NCBI GenBank assembly: GCA_004524725.1
Contig: SDNW01000008.1
Coordinates: 1 to 41,943, forward strand
Origin: Promethearchaeota archaeon
GTDB lineage: Archaea; Asgardarchaeota; Lokiarchaeia; Sigyniarchaeales; SOKP01
Reading direction: 5' to 3'
Length of the DNA: 41,943 nucleotides
Part shown: in pieces, positions 1 through 7,764 of the stretch
Layout: every line of letters starts with the position of its first letter
How positions within the stretch are numbered: the first letter of the stretch is position 1
Notes under the pieces: model-generated
Told to the model about the DNA's origin: nothing
What the model saw: the letters and a program-made list of their open reading frames with translations, nothing else
The model's database searches: none
Translations under genes and position numbers: made by a program

Positions 1-1116
1 ATAAATTCTCCTCATACCCTCAATTAAAGTGACTGCATTTTCAGGGCAAAAATGAGCGCATACTCCACATCCGATACATATATTATTATCTACGTTGGCG
101 ACTGAATCATTATTCAGATGAATTGCCTCTACAGGACACTTTTCTACGCAAATTCCACAGCCAGTACATAACTCCTCATCGATTGAAGAGAGAAAATTAG
201 TAGAATTGATCATTGCCGTCATTCCTCCTCTCCACCAATCTAATGTTCCACAACAGCATTTACAACAGTTGCATACGCTTGTTTCCATACGCTGGATATC
301 TGAATGGGGATGAAAAGCTTTATGAACTAATCCATCTTTTTCAGATTGCTTCATAATAATAAGGGCTTCCTCTTTTGAGATTAAGCGTGCAAATCCTTGT
401 TCAGACACATATCTAGCGGATTTTCCGAAAGTAAAACAATTTTCTCTTAATTTTGTCTGTTTACAAGGCTCTCCTAATAGATCTTTATGATTTCGACAAA
501 AACAATGCCCAACCGCTATATCATCAAATTTTTCAATTAAGTCTTCAATTCTCTGGGTAGGAATAATGACTTCTTTGGGAACTTCAATGTTTTGATTTAC
601 TGTAATTTGAACTTCACTTCCCGAAACATTCTTTTCTAGGATGGGTATTGTTCTATCAAAAGGACGCATCTTCTCAAACATAGGAATGATAGTATCATAA
701 TTCATTTGGATAAAATCCTCAACTTCGTTAAAATATTTAGCAAATAACTCGGCAAGTGCTTTTTCCTCGGGAGTATGGTGAATCTCACTCATAAAGGTAT
801 ATTCAAAAGCGCCAACCATTACTAAGGGCATTAATCTGTACACCATAATCCCTTGTGAATTCGGTTGATTAAAGATATATCCTTTTTTTGCTAATGATTG
901 GACATGCCTAAGGATCTGCTTTTCAGACATTTTACTTGTTTTTCTCAGTTCTTCAAGGGTTTGCGAGGTTTTTCTTCTAAAGGCTTCAATGAAATCTAGT
1001 TCTTCTTCGCTAATCATTTGTTTAATGATACTAATTAATGTCTCGTTAATTGGAAAAGGAAGTGAACCTGCCTTAATAATACGTTGTGCCGCTTTTTTAT
1101 ATCGTTCTTCAGACAA
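1..1116 (-). CDS. HTH-domain 4Fe-4S ferredoxin-type protein (C-terminally truncated by window edge)
   Basis: The minus-strand frame is open from a TTG at 1116 to the window edge (372 codons); a TGA lies three codons upstream, so TTG is the only plausible start. Residues about 35-90 look like a winged-helix module (SKMSEKQILRHVQSL followed by a wing-like segment). The middle carries a cysteine set, GHCFCRNH near residue 202 and further Cys at GEPC and ENCF, then a cluster CNCCKCCCG near 281-289. Two classical ferredoxin motifs follow: CTGCGICVEKCP (about 315-326) and CIGCGVCAHFCP (about 343-354). The protein probably binds two or more [4Fe-4S] clusters. By family it resembles archaeal 4Fe-4S proteins that pair an N-terminal HTH with ferredoxin domains. 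A redox-linked regulatory or electron-transfer role is inference. The C terminus is not visible. Confidence 0.8.
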   Translation of the reverse strand, partial: MSEERYKKAAQRIIKAGSLPFPINETLISIIKQMISEEELDFIEAFRRKTSQTLEELRKTSKMSEKQILRHVQSLAKKGYIFNQPNSQGIMVYRLMPLVMVGAFEYTFMSEIHHTPEEKALAELFAKYFNEVEDFIQMNYDTIIPMFEKMRPFDRTIPILEKNVSGSEVQITVNQNIEVPKEVIIPTQRIEDLIEKFDDIAVGHCFCRNHKDLLGEPCKQTKLRENCFTFGKSARYVSEQGFARLISKEEALIIMKQSEKDGLVHKAFHPHSDIQRMETSVCNCCKCCCGTLDWWRGGMTAMINSTNFLSSIDEELCTGCGICVEKCPVEAIHLNNDSVANVDNNICIGCGVCAHFCPENAVTLIEGMRRIY

Positions 1117-1265
1117 TATTAATCACATGCTTTAATTATAATATTAGTTCGATTAAATGAAATATAGGTTTAATAGGTTTCAGTTTAGAAATATTGGACT
1201 CCCAATAATATAAAATATATTACTATTATATCCATATCAAGAAAGTTGTTTTTTCAAAAAAAACC

Positions 1266-1276
1266 TTATATATAAA
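1266..1276 (+). promoter_or_regulatory. TATA box upstream of the double zinc-ribbon gene
   Basis: TTATATATAAA is centred about 24 bases before the ATG at 1295. With the usual archaeal TATA-to-start distance of 25-27 bases, transcription would begin at or next to the start codon, so a leaderless mRNA is likely. No ribosome-binding site is visible between the box and the ATG. Confidence 0.5.
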
Positions 1277-1294
1277 CAGTTCTGATATAATCTC

Positions 1295-1873
1295 ATGTCG
1301 CAATCTAATATTATTTTAAAATTAAAAAATGATGCTGAAGCGGTAAATGCATTTCCAAATAAGAAAAAGGAATTTTTTATTACTCTCATTAACGCTAGTC
1401 CAAATTATTTGCCTCAAGCAAGGGTTCGAATAGAGGGCCCCCCACAAATTAAGTATTTGATAAATTCTGAATGGTATGGAGGGGTTGCTGCTGGAAAATC
1501 TAAGAAAAGACTTTTTAGTATCATCCCTAAAGAAGAAGGAATATTTAAGTTGACTGCTGCTCTTTCAAGTAAATCGCAACCAATTATCAGTGTTCCGATT
1601 GAAGTACGTGCGGGGAATGTTGCAATAGTTCAGAAAGTATCTGAACCTACAATGGAAGCAAGTACGAAAACATTAAAAAAAGTTAATTGTCCTTTTTGTC
1701 ATGAATTAATTGACAGTGATGCGTCTTTTTGTCCTCATTGTGGTTCTAATATTCAACAAAAGTTACAAGAATCAAAAGATAAAGTTAAAGAGACTAAATT
1801 CTGCGTTAAATGCGGAACTGAACTCCCTTCTGATGCAAAATTTTGTGCCAAATGCGGTACTAAATTAAAATAA
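1295..1873 (+). CDS. Double zinc-ribbon protein with N-terminal beta-sandwich-like domain
   Basis: This 192-residue soluble protein has no signal peptide. Residues about 1-105 alternate hydrophobic and polar positions and end in a PIEVRAG-type strand, as in Ig-like/CARDB-like beta-sandwich domains; that fold call is inference. The C terminus carries two treble-clef/zinc-ribbon units, with C132, C135, C146, C149 and C170, C173, C184, C187, each in a CxxC-x10-CxxCG arrangement, joined by a Lys/Glu-rich linker. Such paired ribbons usually mediate protein or nucleic-acid contacts and are common in Asgard proteomes. The gene stands alone, divergent from the HTH/4Fe-4S gene. Specific function unknown. 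Confidence 0.85.
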   Translation: MSQSNIILKLKNDAEAVNAFPNKKKEFFITLINASPNYLPQARVRIEGPPQIKYLINSEWYGGVAAGKSKKRLFSIIPKEEGIFKLTAALSSKSQPIISVPIEVRAGNVAIVQKVSEPTMEASTKTLKKVNCPFCHELIDSDASFCPHCGSNIQQKLQESKDKVKETKFCVKCGTELPSDAKFCAKCGTKLK

Positions 1874-2059
1874 AATATTCAAATTTTCATTTTTATTGAT
1901 TTCGTGTTAATCTCAATATTGCTTCTTTTCAGTATTTTTAAGTGATAATTGAGTGTTAATAACTATGTTAAAAATACTTCCTAATCTTACTTATTTAATA
2001 CAATAATTATTTTATTTATTTCTAGACCCAACTATTATTTATAATATAGGTGAAGATAT

Positions 2060-3382
2060 ATGGTAAATGTATTAATTATTGGTCATGGCGCTCGAGAACA
2101 TGTCATTGCCGAAACGTTAGTAAAAAGTGGTGCGAATTTATGGGCATTTATGAGCTTTAAAAATGCTGGTTTAGAGGATTTAAGCCAAGGAAAACTGAAA
2201 GTTCATTCTGAAACAGACTTTAAAGAGATAATCTCCTATGGAAAACAGCACAACATTGATTTTGCTGTTGTTGGTCCCGAAGCCCCTTTAGTTGTTGGGA
2301 TTGTTGATGCATTAGAAAAGAGCGGGATATCGTGTATTGGACCAAAAATAGAAGCAGCCCAGATTGAGGGTTCAAAAATATTTATGCGTAACCTTTTAGA
2401 AAAATATAATATCACTTCAAATGTTCAAAGCAAACGATTTAATTCACTAACTGGATTAGAAAATTATTTAGATCAAGTAGGAGATAAAAATATCGTGGTT
2501 AAACCCGATGGGTTAACAGGTGGTAAGGGAGTAAAGGTATATGGGGATCATCTTTTTTCTAGAAGTGATATTCTTACCTATTGTCGGGAACTAATTGCTA
2601 AAAACAGCTATTTTTTAATTGAGGAAAAATGTATAGGCGAAGAATTTACCCTTCAAACATTCTGTGACGGTAAAAATGTAATTGGAAGCCCCTTAGTTCA
2701 GGATCACAAAAGAGCTTACGAAGATGACGAGGGCCCTAACACAGGCGGGATGGGAAGTTATTCAATGTCAGATCATCTGATGCCCTTTATATCAAAAACT
2801 GATGTTGAAAGTGCCCTTAATGATATGAAACATGTAGTATCAGCAATTAAAAAAGAAACGGGAGTTGAATATAAGGGATTTTTGTATGGGCAATTTATGA
2901 AAACGAAGAAAGGAATTAAATTAATTGAATATAATGCTCGATTAGGAGATCCAGAGGCTATGAATATTTTGCCCTTATTAAAAACAAATTTTGTTGACAT
3001 TTGCTATGATATTAAGGACGGAAACCTTAAATCAAATATTGAATTCATGAACCACGCAACGGTATGCAAATATTTAGCACCGGAGGGGTATCCGGTTTCA
3101 CCTTTAAAAGACCAACCTATTATCATTGACAAAACTAAGATTAGGAAAATCGGAGCAAAATACTATTATGCCTCAGTTTATCGTGAGGAGGGAAAAATAT
3201 ATACTACTACTTCTCGTGCAATGGGAGTGTTAGGAATAGCCAACTCGTTAGAAGAAGCAGAACAAATCGCAGAAAAAGGAGTCAAATGTATTTCAGGAAA
3301 ATTATTTCATAGAAAAGATGTAGGGACAAAAAAATTATTACAAAAAAGAATTGATCATATGAACTCAATTTTAAACGGATAA
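2060..3382 (+). CDS. purD: Phosphoribosylamine-glycine ligase (GAR synthetase)
   Basis: The enzyme joins 5-phosphoribosylamine and glycine using ATP, the second step of de novo purine synthesis, in the cytoplasm. The 440-residue length matches the family. The N-domain opens with VNVLIIGHGAREHVI (family GNGGREHAL-type motif), followed by VVGPEAPLVVGIVDAL. The ATP-grasp core has VVKPDGLTGGKGV, the signature GPNTGGMGSYS, and YNARLGDPEAMNILPLL, which places the metal-binding region. A C-terminal PurD_C domain (ATVCKYLAPEGYP onward) is complete. GGTGA at 2049-2053, six bases before the ATG, is a good Shine-Dalgarno match. No other purine gene is adjacent, so it appears to be a single transcription unit. 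Confidence 0.97.
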   Translation: MVNVLIIGHGAREHVIAETLVKSGANLWAFMSFKNAGLEDLSQGKLKVHSETDFKEIISYGKQHNIDFAVVGPEAPLVVGIVDALEKSGISCIGPKIEAAQIEGSKIFMRNLLEKYNITSNVQSKRFNSLTGLENYLDQVGDKNIVVKPDGLTGGKGVKVYGDHLFSRSDILTYCRELIAKNSYFLIEEKCIGEEFTLQTFCDGKNVIGSPLVQDHKRAYEDDEGPNTGGMGSYSMSDHLMPFISKTDVESALNDMKHVVSAIKKETGVEYKGFLYGQFMKTKKGIKLIEYNARLGDPEAMNILPLLKTNFVDICYDIKDGNLKSNIEFMNHATVCKYLAPEGYPVSPLKDQPIIIDKTKIRKIGAKYYYASVYREEGKIYTTTSRAMGVLGIANSLEEAEQIAEKGVKCISGKLFHRKDVGTKKLLQKRIDHMNSILNG

Positions 3383-3480
3383 TCTATCATTTATGGGTTT
3401 CTATGGTTTAGGGCTTTCGATATTTTATATTTTATAAAGCATAAATTATAAAAAGTGTATGATTAATTTTATGTAGTAAA

Positions 3481-3981
3481 ATGGATTGGAATAGTAGAAA
3501 CACAAATTTTAATGCATTAATAAAACAGTTATTTCATGGCAGAGGATGGAAAAACCGAGCAGATGCCGCCTTAGAATTGGGTCTTCTGAAGGATGCAAGG
3601 GCTGTGAATCTTCTCTGCCGTGCATTAGAATCAGAACGGGATCCTGGCGTTTTAAATAATATAATCGAAGCGCTGGGAAGGATTGGAGATCCAAAAGCAA
3701 CTTTACGGATTATTGATAAGTTGAAAGAAGAGATTGACAATTTTAAAAATAATAAGTTAGAATTTGATAAATTAAAAGTAATTATTATTATTGAAAGTTT
3801 AAAGAAAATCAAGGATAAAAGAGCATTACCTTTCATCAGTATCTTCCTAAACTCTTCAACAGAAGAATTAAAATTATTAGTAGAACAAGCATTTGATGAA
3901 ATTGAACCTGATTGGCGTAGAATTGTGGATAAAGAACGACAAGAAAAATCGATTCAAGATATTTTTAAAGTAAATTTATAA
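3481..3981 (+). CDS. HEAT-repeat (PBS-lyase-like) protein
   Basis: This 166-residue protein consists mostly of paired helices. Two clear HEAT/PBS-lyase-type units are RADAALELGLLKDARAVNLL and NIIEALGRIGDPKATLRII, each with the typical A-x3-LG-x2-x-D-x-RA pattern. A third, IIIESLKKIKDKRALPFIS, follows, and the tail ends in an acidic/basic helix. There are no cysteines and no membrane segments. Such short HEAT proteins act as scaffolds or binding partners; no catalytic role is implied. It converges with the next gene, leaving 33 bases between the stops, so the two are not co-transcribed. The partner is unknown. Confidence 0.85.
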   Translation: MDWNSRNTNFNALIKQLFHGRGWKNRADAALELGLLKDARAVNLLCRALESERDPGVLNNIIEALGRIGDPKATLRIIDKLKEEIDNFKNNKLEFDKLKVIIIIESLKKIKDKRALPFISIFLNSSTEELKLLVEQAFDEIEPDWRRIVDKERQEKSIQDIFKVNL

Positions 3982-4014
3982 GTGGATACAAGAATTTTAC
4001 CGCATACCTTTTTT

Positions 4015-4620
4015 TTACGAAAAATGTTCCTTAAAAAATTTCTTTCCTTTTTTCATTGAGTTTAAACGACTTAAACTCATGAAATATTGCAATAAAAAGC
4101 TGAATAGGGATAAAATAATTAAGAACCAAATAGAAAAGTATATCGCGGGCATTGAAAGAAAAAGATTTCTGGTTAGATACATAAAGACAATCCCTAAAAT
4201 TGATATGAATAGGTTCAATTTAATTCGATTGGATTTGACTTTAAGATCCTTGATGAGTTTATGATTTTTAAGGCTCTCATAACAGCTACAGCAAATTAAT
4301 GGAATTTGGATATTAAACCTCTCTTTTAAATAAAGTTTTTGGATAACTGATAACATTCGATCGATATAATTTCCACAAAATTTACAGATGAAGAGATGTC
4401 TTTTTGTTCGATCGATTTCAATTTTATCGATTTCTCTTCGAGGGAAATAACAATCATTATTGAGATAATGTTGGCATGTCTTACAGGTTAAAAGAATTTC
4501 CATTTGCTTTTCTTGAAGCATCGTTTTATTAGGCATAACGAAAAATGAATAATTAGAGTGAAATTGACAGATAACACGACCCTTCTCATCAATCTCAAAT
4601 GATGGTTCTACAAACGACAT
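4015..4620 (-). CDS. Cysteine-rich membrane-anchored protein, unknown function
   Basis: The protein has 201 residues from an ATG at 4620. The soluble N-terminal part has three cysteine groups: C46/C49 with C57, C79/C82, and C110/C111/C113. The spacing suggests one or two zinc-binding knuckles (CKTC, CKFC, CSC). Two hydrophobic helices follow at about 134-151 and 156-181, then a strongly basic tail (MKKGKKFFKEHFS), consistent with a hairpin membrane anchor whose cysteine domain faces the cytoplasm. I do not recognise the family. The gene converges with the HEAT-repeat gene and diverges from the histidine kinase across 222 bases of AT-rich DNA. Confidence 0.7.
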   Translation of the reverse strand: MSFVEPSFEIDEKGRVICQFHSNYSFFVMPNKTMLQEKQMEILLTCKTCQHYLNNDCYFPRREIDKIEIDRTKRHLFICKFCGNYIDRMLSVIQKLYLKERFNIQIPLICCSCYESLKNHKLIKDLKVKSNRIKLNLFISILGIVFMYLTRNLFLSMPAIYFSIWFLIILSLFSFLLQYFMSLSRLNSMKKGKKFFKEHFS

Positions 4621-4842
4621 CTTCTATTATTCAATAAGCAATGTTCATATAACTATTTATCTCTAATACCAGTTAAATAGTATAGTTGCATTAACTAATA
4701 AAAAATAAATTACTTTCACAGATGCGTAAAATAAATATAATTTTAGTTTCAATATAGATCATAAATCCTTTTAATTGATATTAATTGGATATAGAATCAT
4801 AGTTATATGATATAGATTAAATAAATTGAAGTAAAAGTTAAA

Positions 4843-7656
4843 ATGACGTCTATTTCAAACAAGTTATATGATGTAAGATATGTATTGTATGACTCTCTTG
4901 ACGATCCTATCTATATAATTAGTGAGAGTCATATTTGCGAATTTATAAATACTCGAATCCATGAAAAACAATTAGGATATAATTCAATTGATAAAAAATT
5001 CCATGATTTAGTTCATATTCAAGATCTCAAGAAATTGAATAAATTCTTCTCTAAACTTGAAGAGACTGGGCAAGCAAATGAGCAATTACGCATTAAAGAG
5101 AAGGGCGATTACGGCTATTATGAGATCACGGGAAAAAAATTCTATGATGAAGCATCGAATCTAAAATTCTTTTTACACCTGAAAGACATCAATAATTATA
5201 AAGATATTGAAAACAAACTCTTAAACCATGTGAAGGGATTACAAGATTTAGCTGAGAAACTTCCAGAAATAAGATTCTGGAATCTTATGCAAACTGAAAC
5301 TTCAAAAAAGGCATTACAACGTACCAGAGATATGCTAGAAAAAGTAATCGATACTATCCCTCAATTACTTTATTGGAAAGATAAGGATTTGAATTATATT
5401 GGCTGTAATCTAAATTATGCTCTCATTAATGATCTTGAGAAACCTCGAGATATAATCGGGAAAAAAGATGAGGATCTACCATGGATGCATCAATATAAAT
5501 CTATTATCCAACAAGAAGAAAGAAAAGTCATGAAAAGTAATGAAGCTACGCATGTCATTGAATCGTGGAATTTTACGAAAAATGGGAAGAAATATTTTGA
5601 AGTTAATCGGATCCCTCTGCATAATCTGGAAGGTAAAGTAATAGGGGTATTATCTTCCTATAATGATATTACAGATCGTACCCAAGCTGAGGAAAAACTG
5701 AAGAAATCGGAAAAGAAATATAAAGAGATTATAGAAAGTATCCAAGAAGGATATTTCGAAGTGGATCTTGAAGGAAATTTTACATTTTTCAATGATACAT
5801 TTAGAAATATGTCGGGTTATTCAAAAGAAGAATTATTAGAAAAAAATTATCGTGAATTGACTGATCAAGAAAATGCGAATGAAATATTAAATTCATATAA
5901 CGCGGTTTTTAAAACTGGTCAAAAAAAGAAAAATCTTCAGTTTAAATATTATAATAAACAAAAAGAAGAAGTTATTGTAGAACATTCTGTGGATTTAATA
6001 TATGACTCTGATGGGAATAAGATAGGTTTTTTTGGTCTTGGCAGAGATATTACGGAAAAGTATAATTTAGAGCAAGAACTAAAGCAATCAGAAGCAATGT
6101 ACCGCCTAATTACAGAGAACGCTTATGATTTAATCTCGATTATCAACCAAAAGTTAAGATTTGAATATGTAAATGAAGAACCCTTTTTATCGATATTAGG
6201 TTATTCTAAGGAGGAAATTCTTGGTAAGTCCGTTTTGAATCTAATTCTTCCCGAAGAACGAGAGAGAAGCCTAAAAATACTATCCGAGGGATTAAAAAAG
6301 GGAGAAGGAATTTTAGAAACAAAAATACAGCATAAAAATGGTGATTTGTTATGGGTTGAAGTCAAAGGTAAGACATTTCGAGACAAAGATGGTAAAATAA
6401 AAGGGATTCTCACGGGAAGAGACATTACTGAGAGGAAATTGGCTGAGGAAAAATTAAAAATACTGAATCAGGAACAAGAATTAATTATCCAAGAAAAAAC
6501 AAAAGAGTTACGAGATTCAGAAGAGAAATTTCGCCACTTATATGAGAATTCACCTTATGGCATAATTTTACTTAATCCTAAAGGAGAAATTATTGATTGC
6601 AACATTGCAATCTCGAAGATTTTCGGATATGAACTAGATGACTTAGTGGGCAATAATTACTTAGATTTATTGACTGTATATCCCGAAAAAACTAAACCGT
6701 TATTAAGAAAAATGGGTCATTTACTTTCAAAAAATGATCATGATGAGCCCATTTTCAAACCCCAAGCGATTAAGATATATAAGAAAGATGGGAGTGAATG
6801 TTGGGTTGATTCTGAAATCTCTTTAATACGATTAGGAGATGAAGTTATATTGCAGCTAATTATTCAAGATATAACTGAAAAGAAAAAATCAGAAGAGATG
6901 TTAATGCAATCAGAACAGTTACTTCGGAGTCAATATGATGAGCTAAAAGAATTAGATCGGTTAAAAACAGATTTTATTAGTATTGCTGCACATGAATTGA
7001 AAACTCCTTTGATTTCGGTTGGTGGATATGTTGATTTGATTTTATTACGAGAAAAAGATTTAAAAAAGGAAATACGGGAGGATTTAAATCGTGTTTTGAA
7101 CAATGTACACCGACTAGAAGAATATATTAATCGCCTTTTAGATGTTTTGAAAATAGACGCCAGAAAAATGGAGCTTGTAATGAAACCGGTAAATATTTAT
7201 AGAGTTGTAGAAAATAGCATCCAAGAGTTAGACTTTCAGATAAAACAGAAGAATTTGGATGTGAATGTGAATGTGAATAAGGATATCATGATAAATGGTG
7301 ATTCCTTTAGAATTCAACAGGTTTTTTCTAATTTATTATCTAATGCGATTAAATTTACTCAAAAACAAGGTAAAATTGATATTTCAGCAAAACTGAGTGA
7401 AGCTTATTACACGATTGTAATCGAGGATAATGGTAAAGGATTAACAACAGAACAAATTAGTCAATTATTTGGTAAATTCGTTACATTAGAAAAAACGTCT
7501 GAAAATTTCTCAACACTCGAAAAGGGAAGTGGATTAGGACTCTATATTGCTAAAGGGATTATAGAAGCACATGAGGGCAAAATTTGGGTCACAAGTGAAG
7601 GGTTAAACAAAGGATCCAAGTTCTTTTTTACTTTGCCAGTAGTAGACGAGACTTAG
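4843..7656 (+). CDS. Multi-PAS sensor histidine kinase
   Basis: This 937-residue soluble kinase has no predicted membrane segment, so it should sense a cytoplasmic signal. It has about five PAS domains (roughly residues 5-125, 160-278, 285-405, 408-532 and 555-680), several ending in a DITE/DITD PAC signature. The HisKA helix contains the phospho-acceptor H717 in AAHELKTPL. The HATPase domain shows the N-box around N834 (SNLLSNAIKFT), the G1 box at D862 (DNGKGL) and the G2 box near 895 (GSGLGLYIAKG). There is no receiver domain in the protein and no response regulator nearby, so it is an orphan kinase here. PAS ligands cannot be read from sequence. GTGAAT occurs three times in tandem at 7261-7278, encoding VNVNVN. 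Confidence 0.96.
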   Translation: MTSISNKLYDVRYVLYDSLDDPIYIISESHICEFINTRIHEKQLGYNSIDKKFHDLVHIQDLKKLNKFFSKLEETGQANEQLRIKEKGDYGYYEITGKKFYDEASNLKFFLHLKDINNYKDIENKLLNHVKGLQDLAEKLPEIRFWNLMQTETSKKALQRTRDMLEKVIDTIPQLLYWKDKDLNYIGCNLNYALINDLEKPRDIIGKKDEDLPWMHQYKSIIQQEERKVMKSNEATHVIESWNFTKNGKKYFEVNRIPLHNLEGKVIGVLSSYNDITDRTQAEEKLKKSEKKYKEIIESIQEGYFEVDLEGNFTFFNDTFRNMSGYSKEELLEKNYRELTDQENANEILNSYNAVFKTGQKKKNLQFKYYNKQKEEVIVEHSVDLIYDSDGNKIGFFGLGRDITEKYNLEQELKQSEAMYRLITENAYDLISIINQKLRFEYVNEEPFLSILGYSKEEILGKSVLNLILPEERERSLKILSEGLKKGEGILETKIQHKNGDLLWVEVKGKTFRDKDGKIKGILTGRDITERKLAEEKLKILNQEQELIIQEKTKELRDSEEKFRHLYENSPYGIILLNPKGEIIDCNIAISKIFGYELDDLVGNNYLDLLTVYPEKTKPLLRKMGHLLSKNDHDEPIFKPQAIKIYKKDGSECWVDSEISLIRLGDEVILQLIIQDITEKKKSEEMLMQSEQLLRSQYDELKELDRLKTDFISIAAHELKTPLISVGGYVDLILLREKDLKKEIREDLNRVLNNVHRLEEYINRLLDVLKIDARKMELVMKPVNIYRVVENSIQELDFQIKQKNLDVNVNVNKDIMINGDSFRIQQVFSNLLSNAIKFTQKQGKIDISAKLSEAYYTIVIEDNGKGLTTEQISQLFGKFVTLEKTSENFSTLEKGSGLGLYIAKGIIEAHEGKIWVTSEGLNKGSKFFFTLPVVDET

Positions 7657-7764
7657 TATTATAATTTCAATGCAATTACTAAAATAGTTGATTTTCCTTT
7701 AAAAATACATAAATGATTATAGAATTGTCCTAATTTAAACCAAATAAAATATGCAAATTTTAAT

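Noticed and set aside
2773..3000. Minus-strand frame inside purD
   Set aside because: It lies wholly within a well-supported gene on the other strand, has no ribosome-binding site and no recognisable domain.
7261..7278. GTGAAT repeated three times in tandem inside the histidine kinase
   Set aside because: It is in frame, encodes VNVNVN in a beta-strand-like region, and is too short to be a notable repeat or phase-variable tract.
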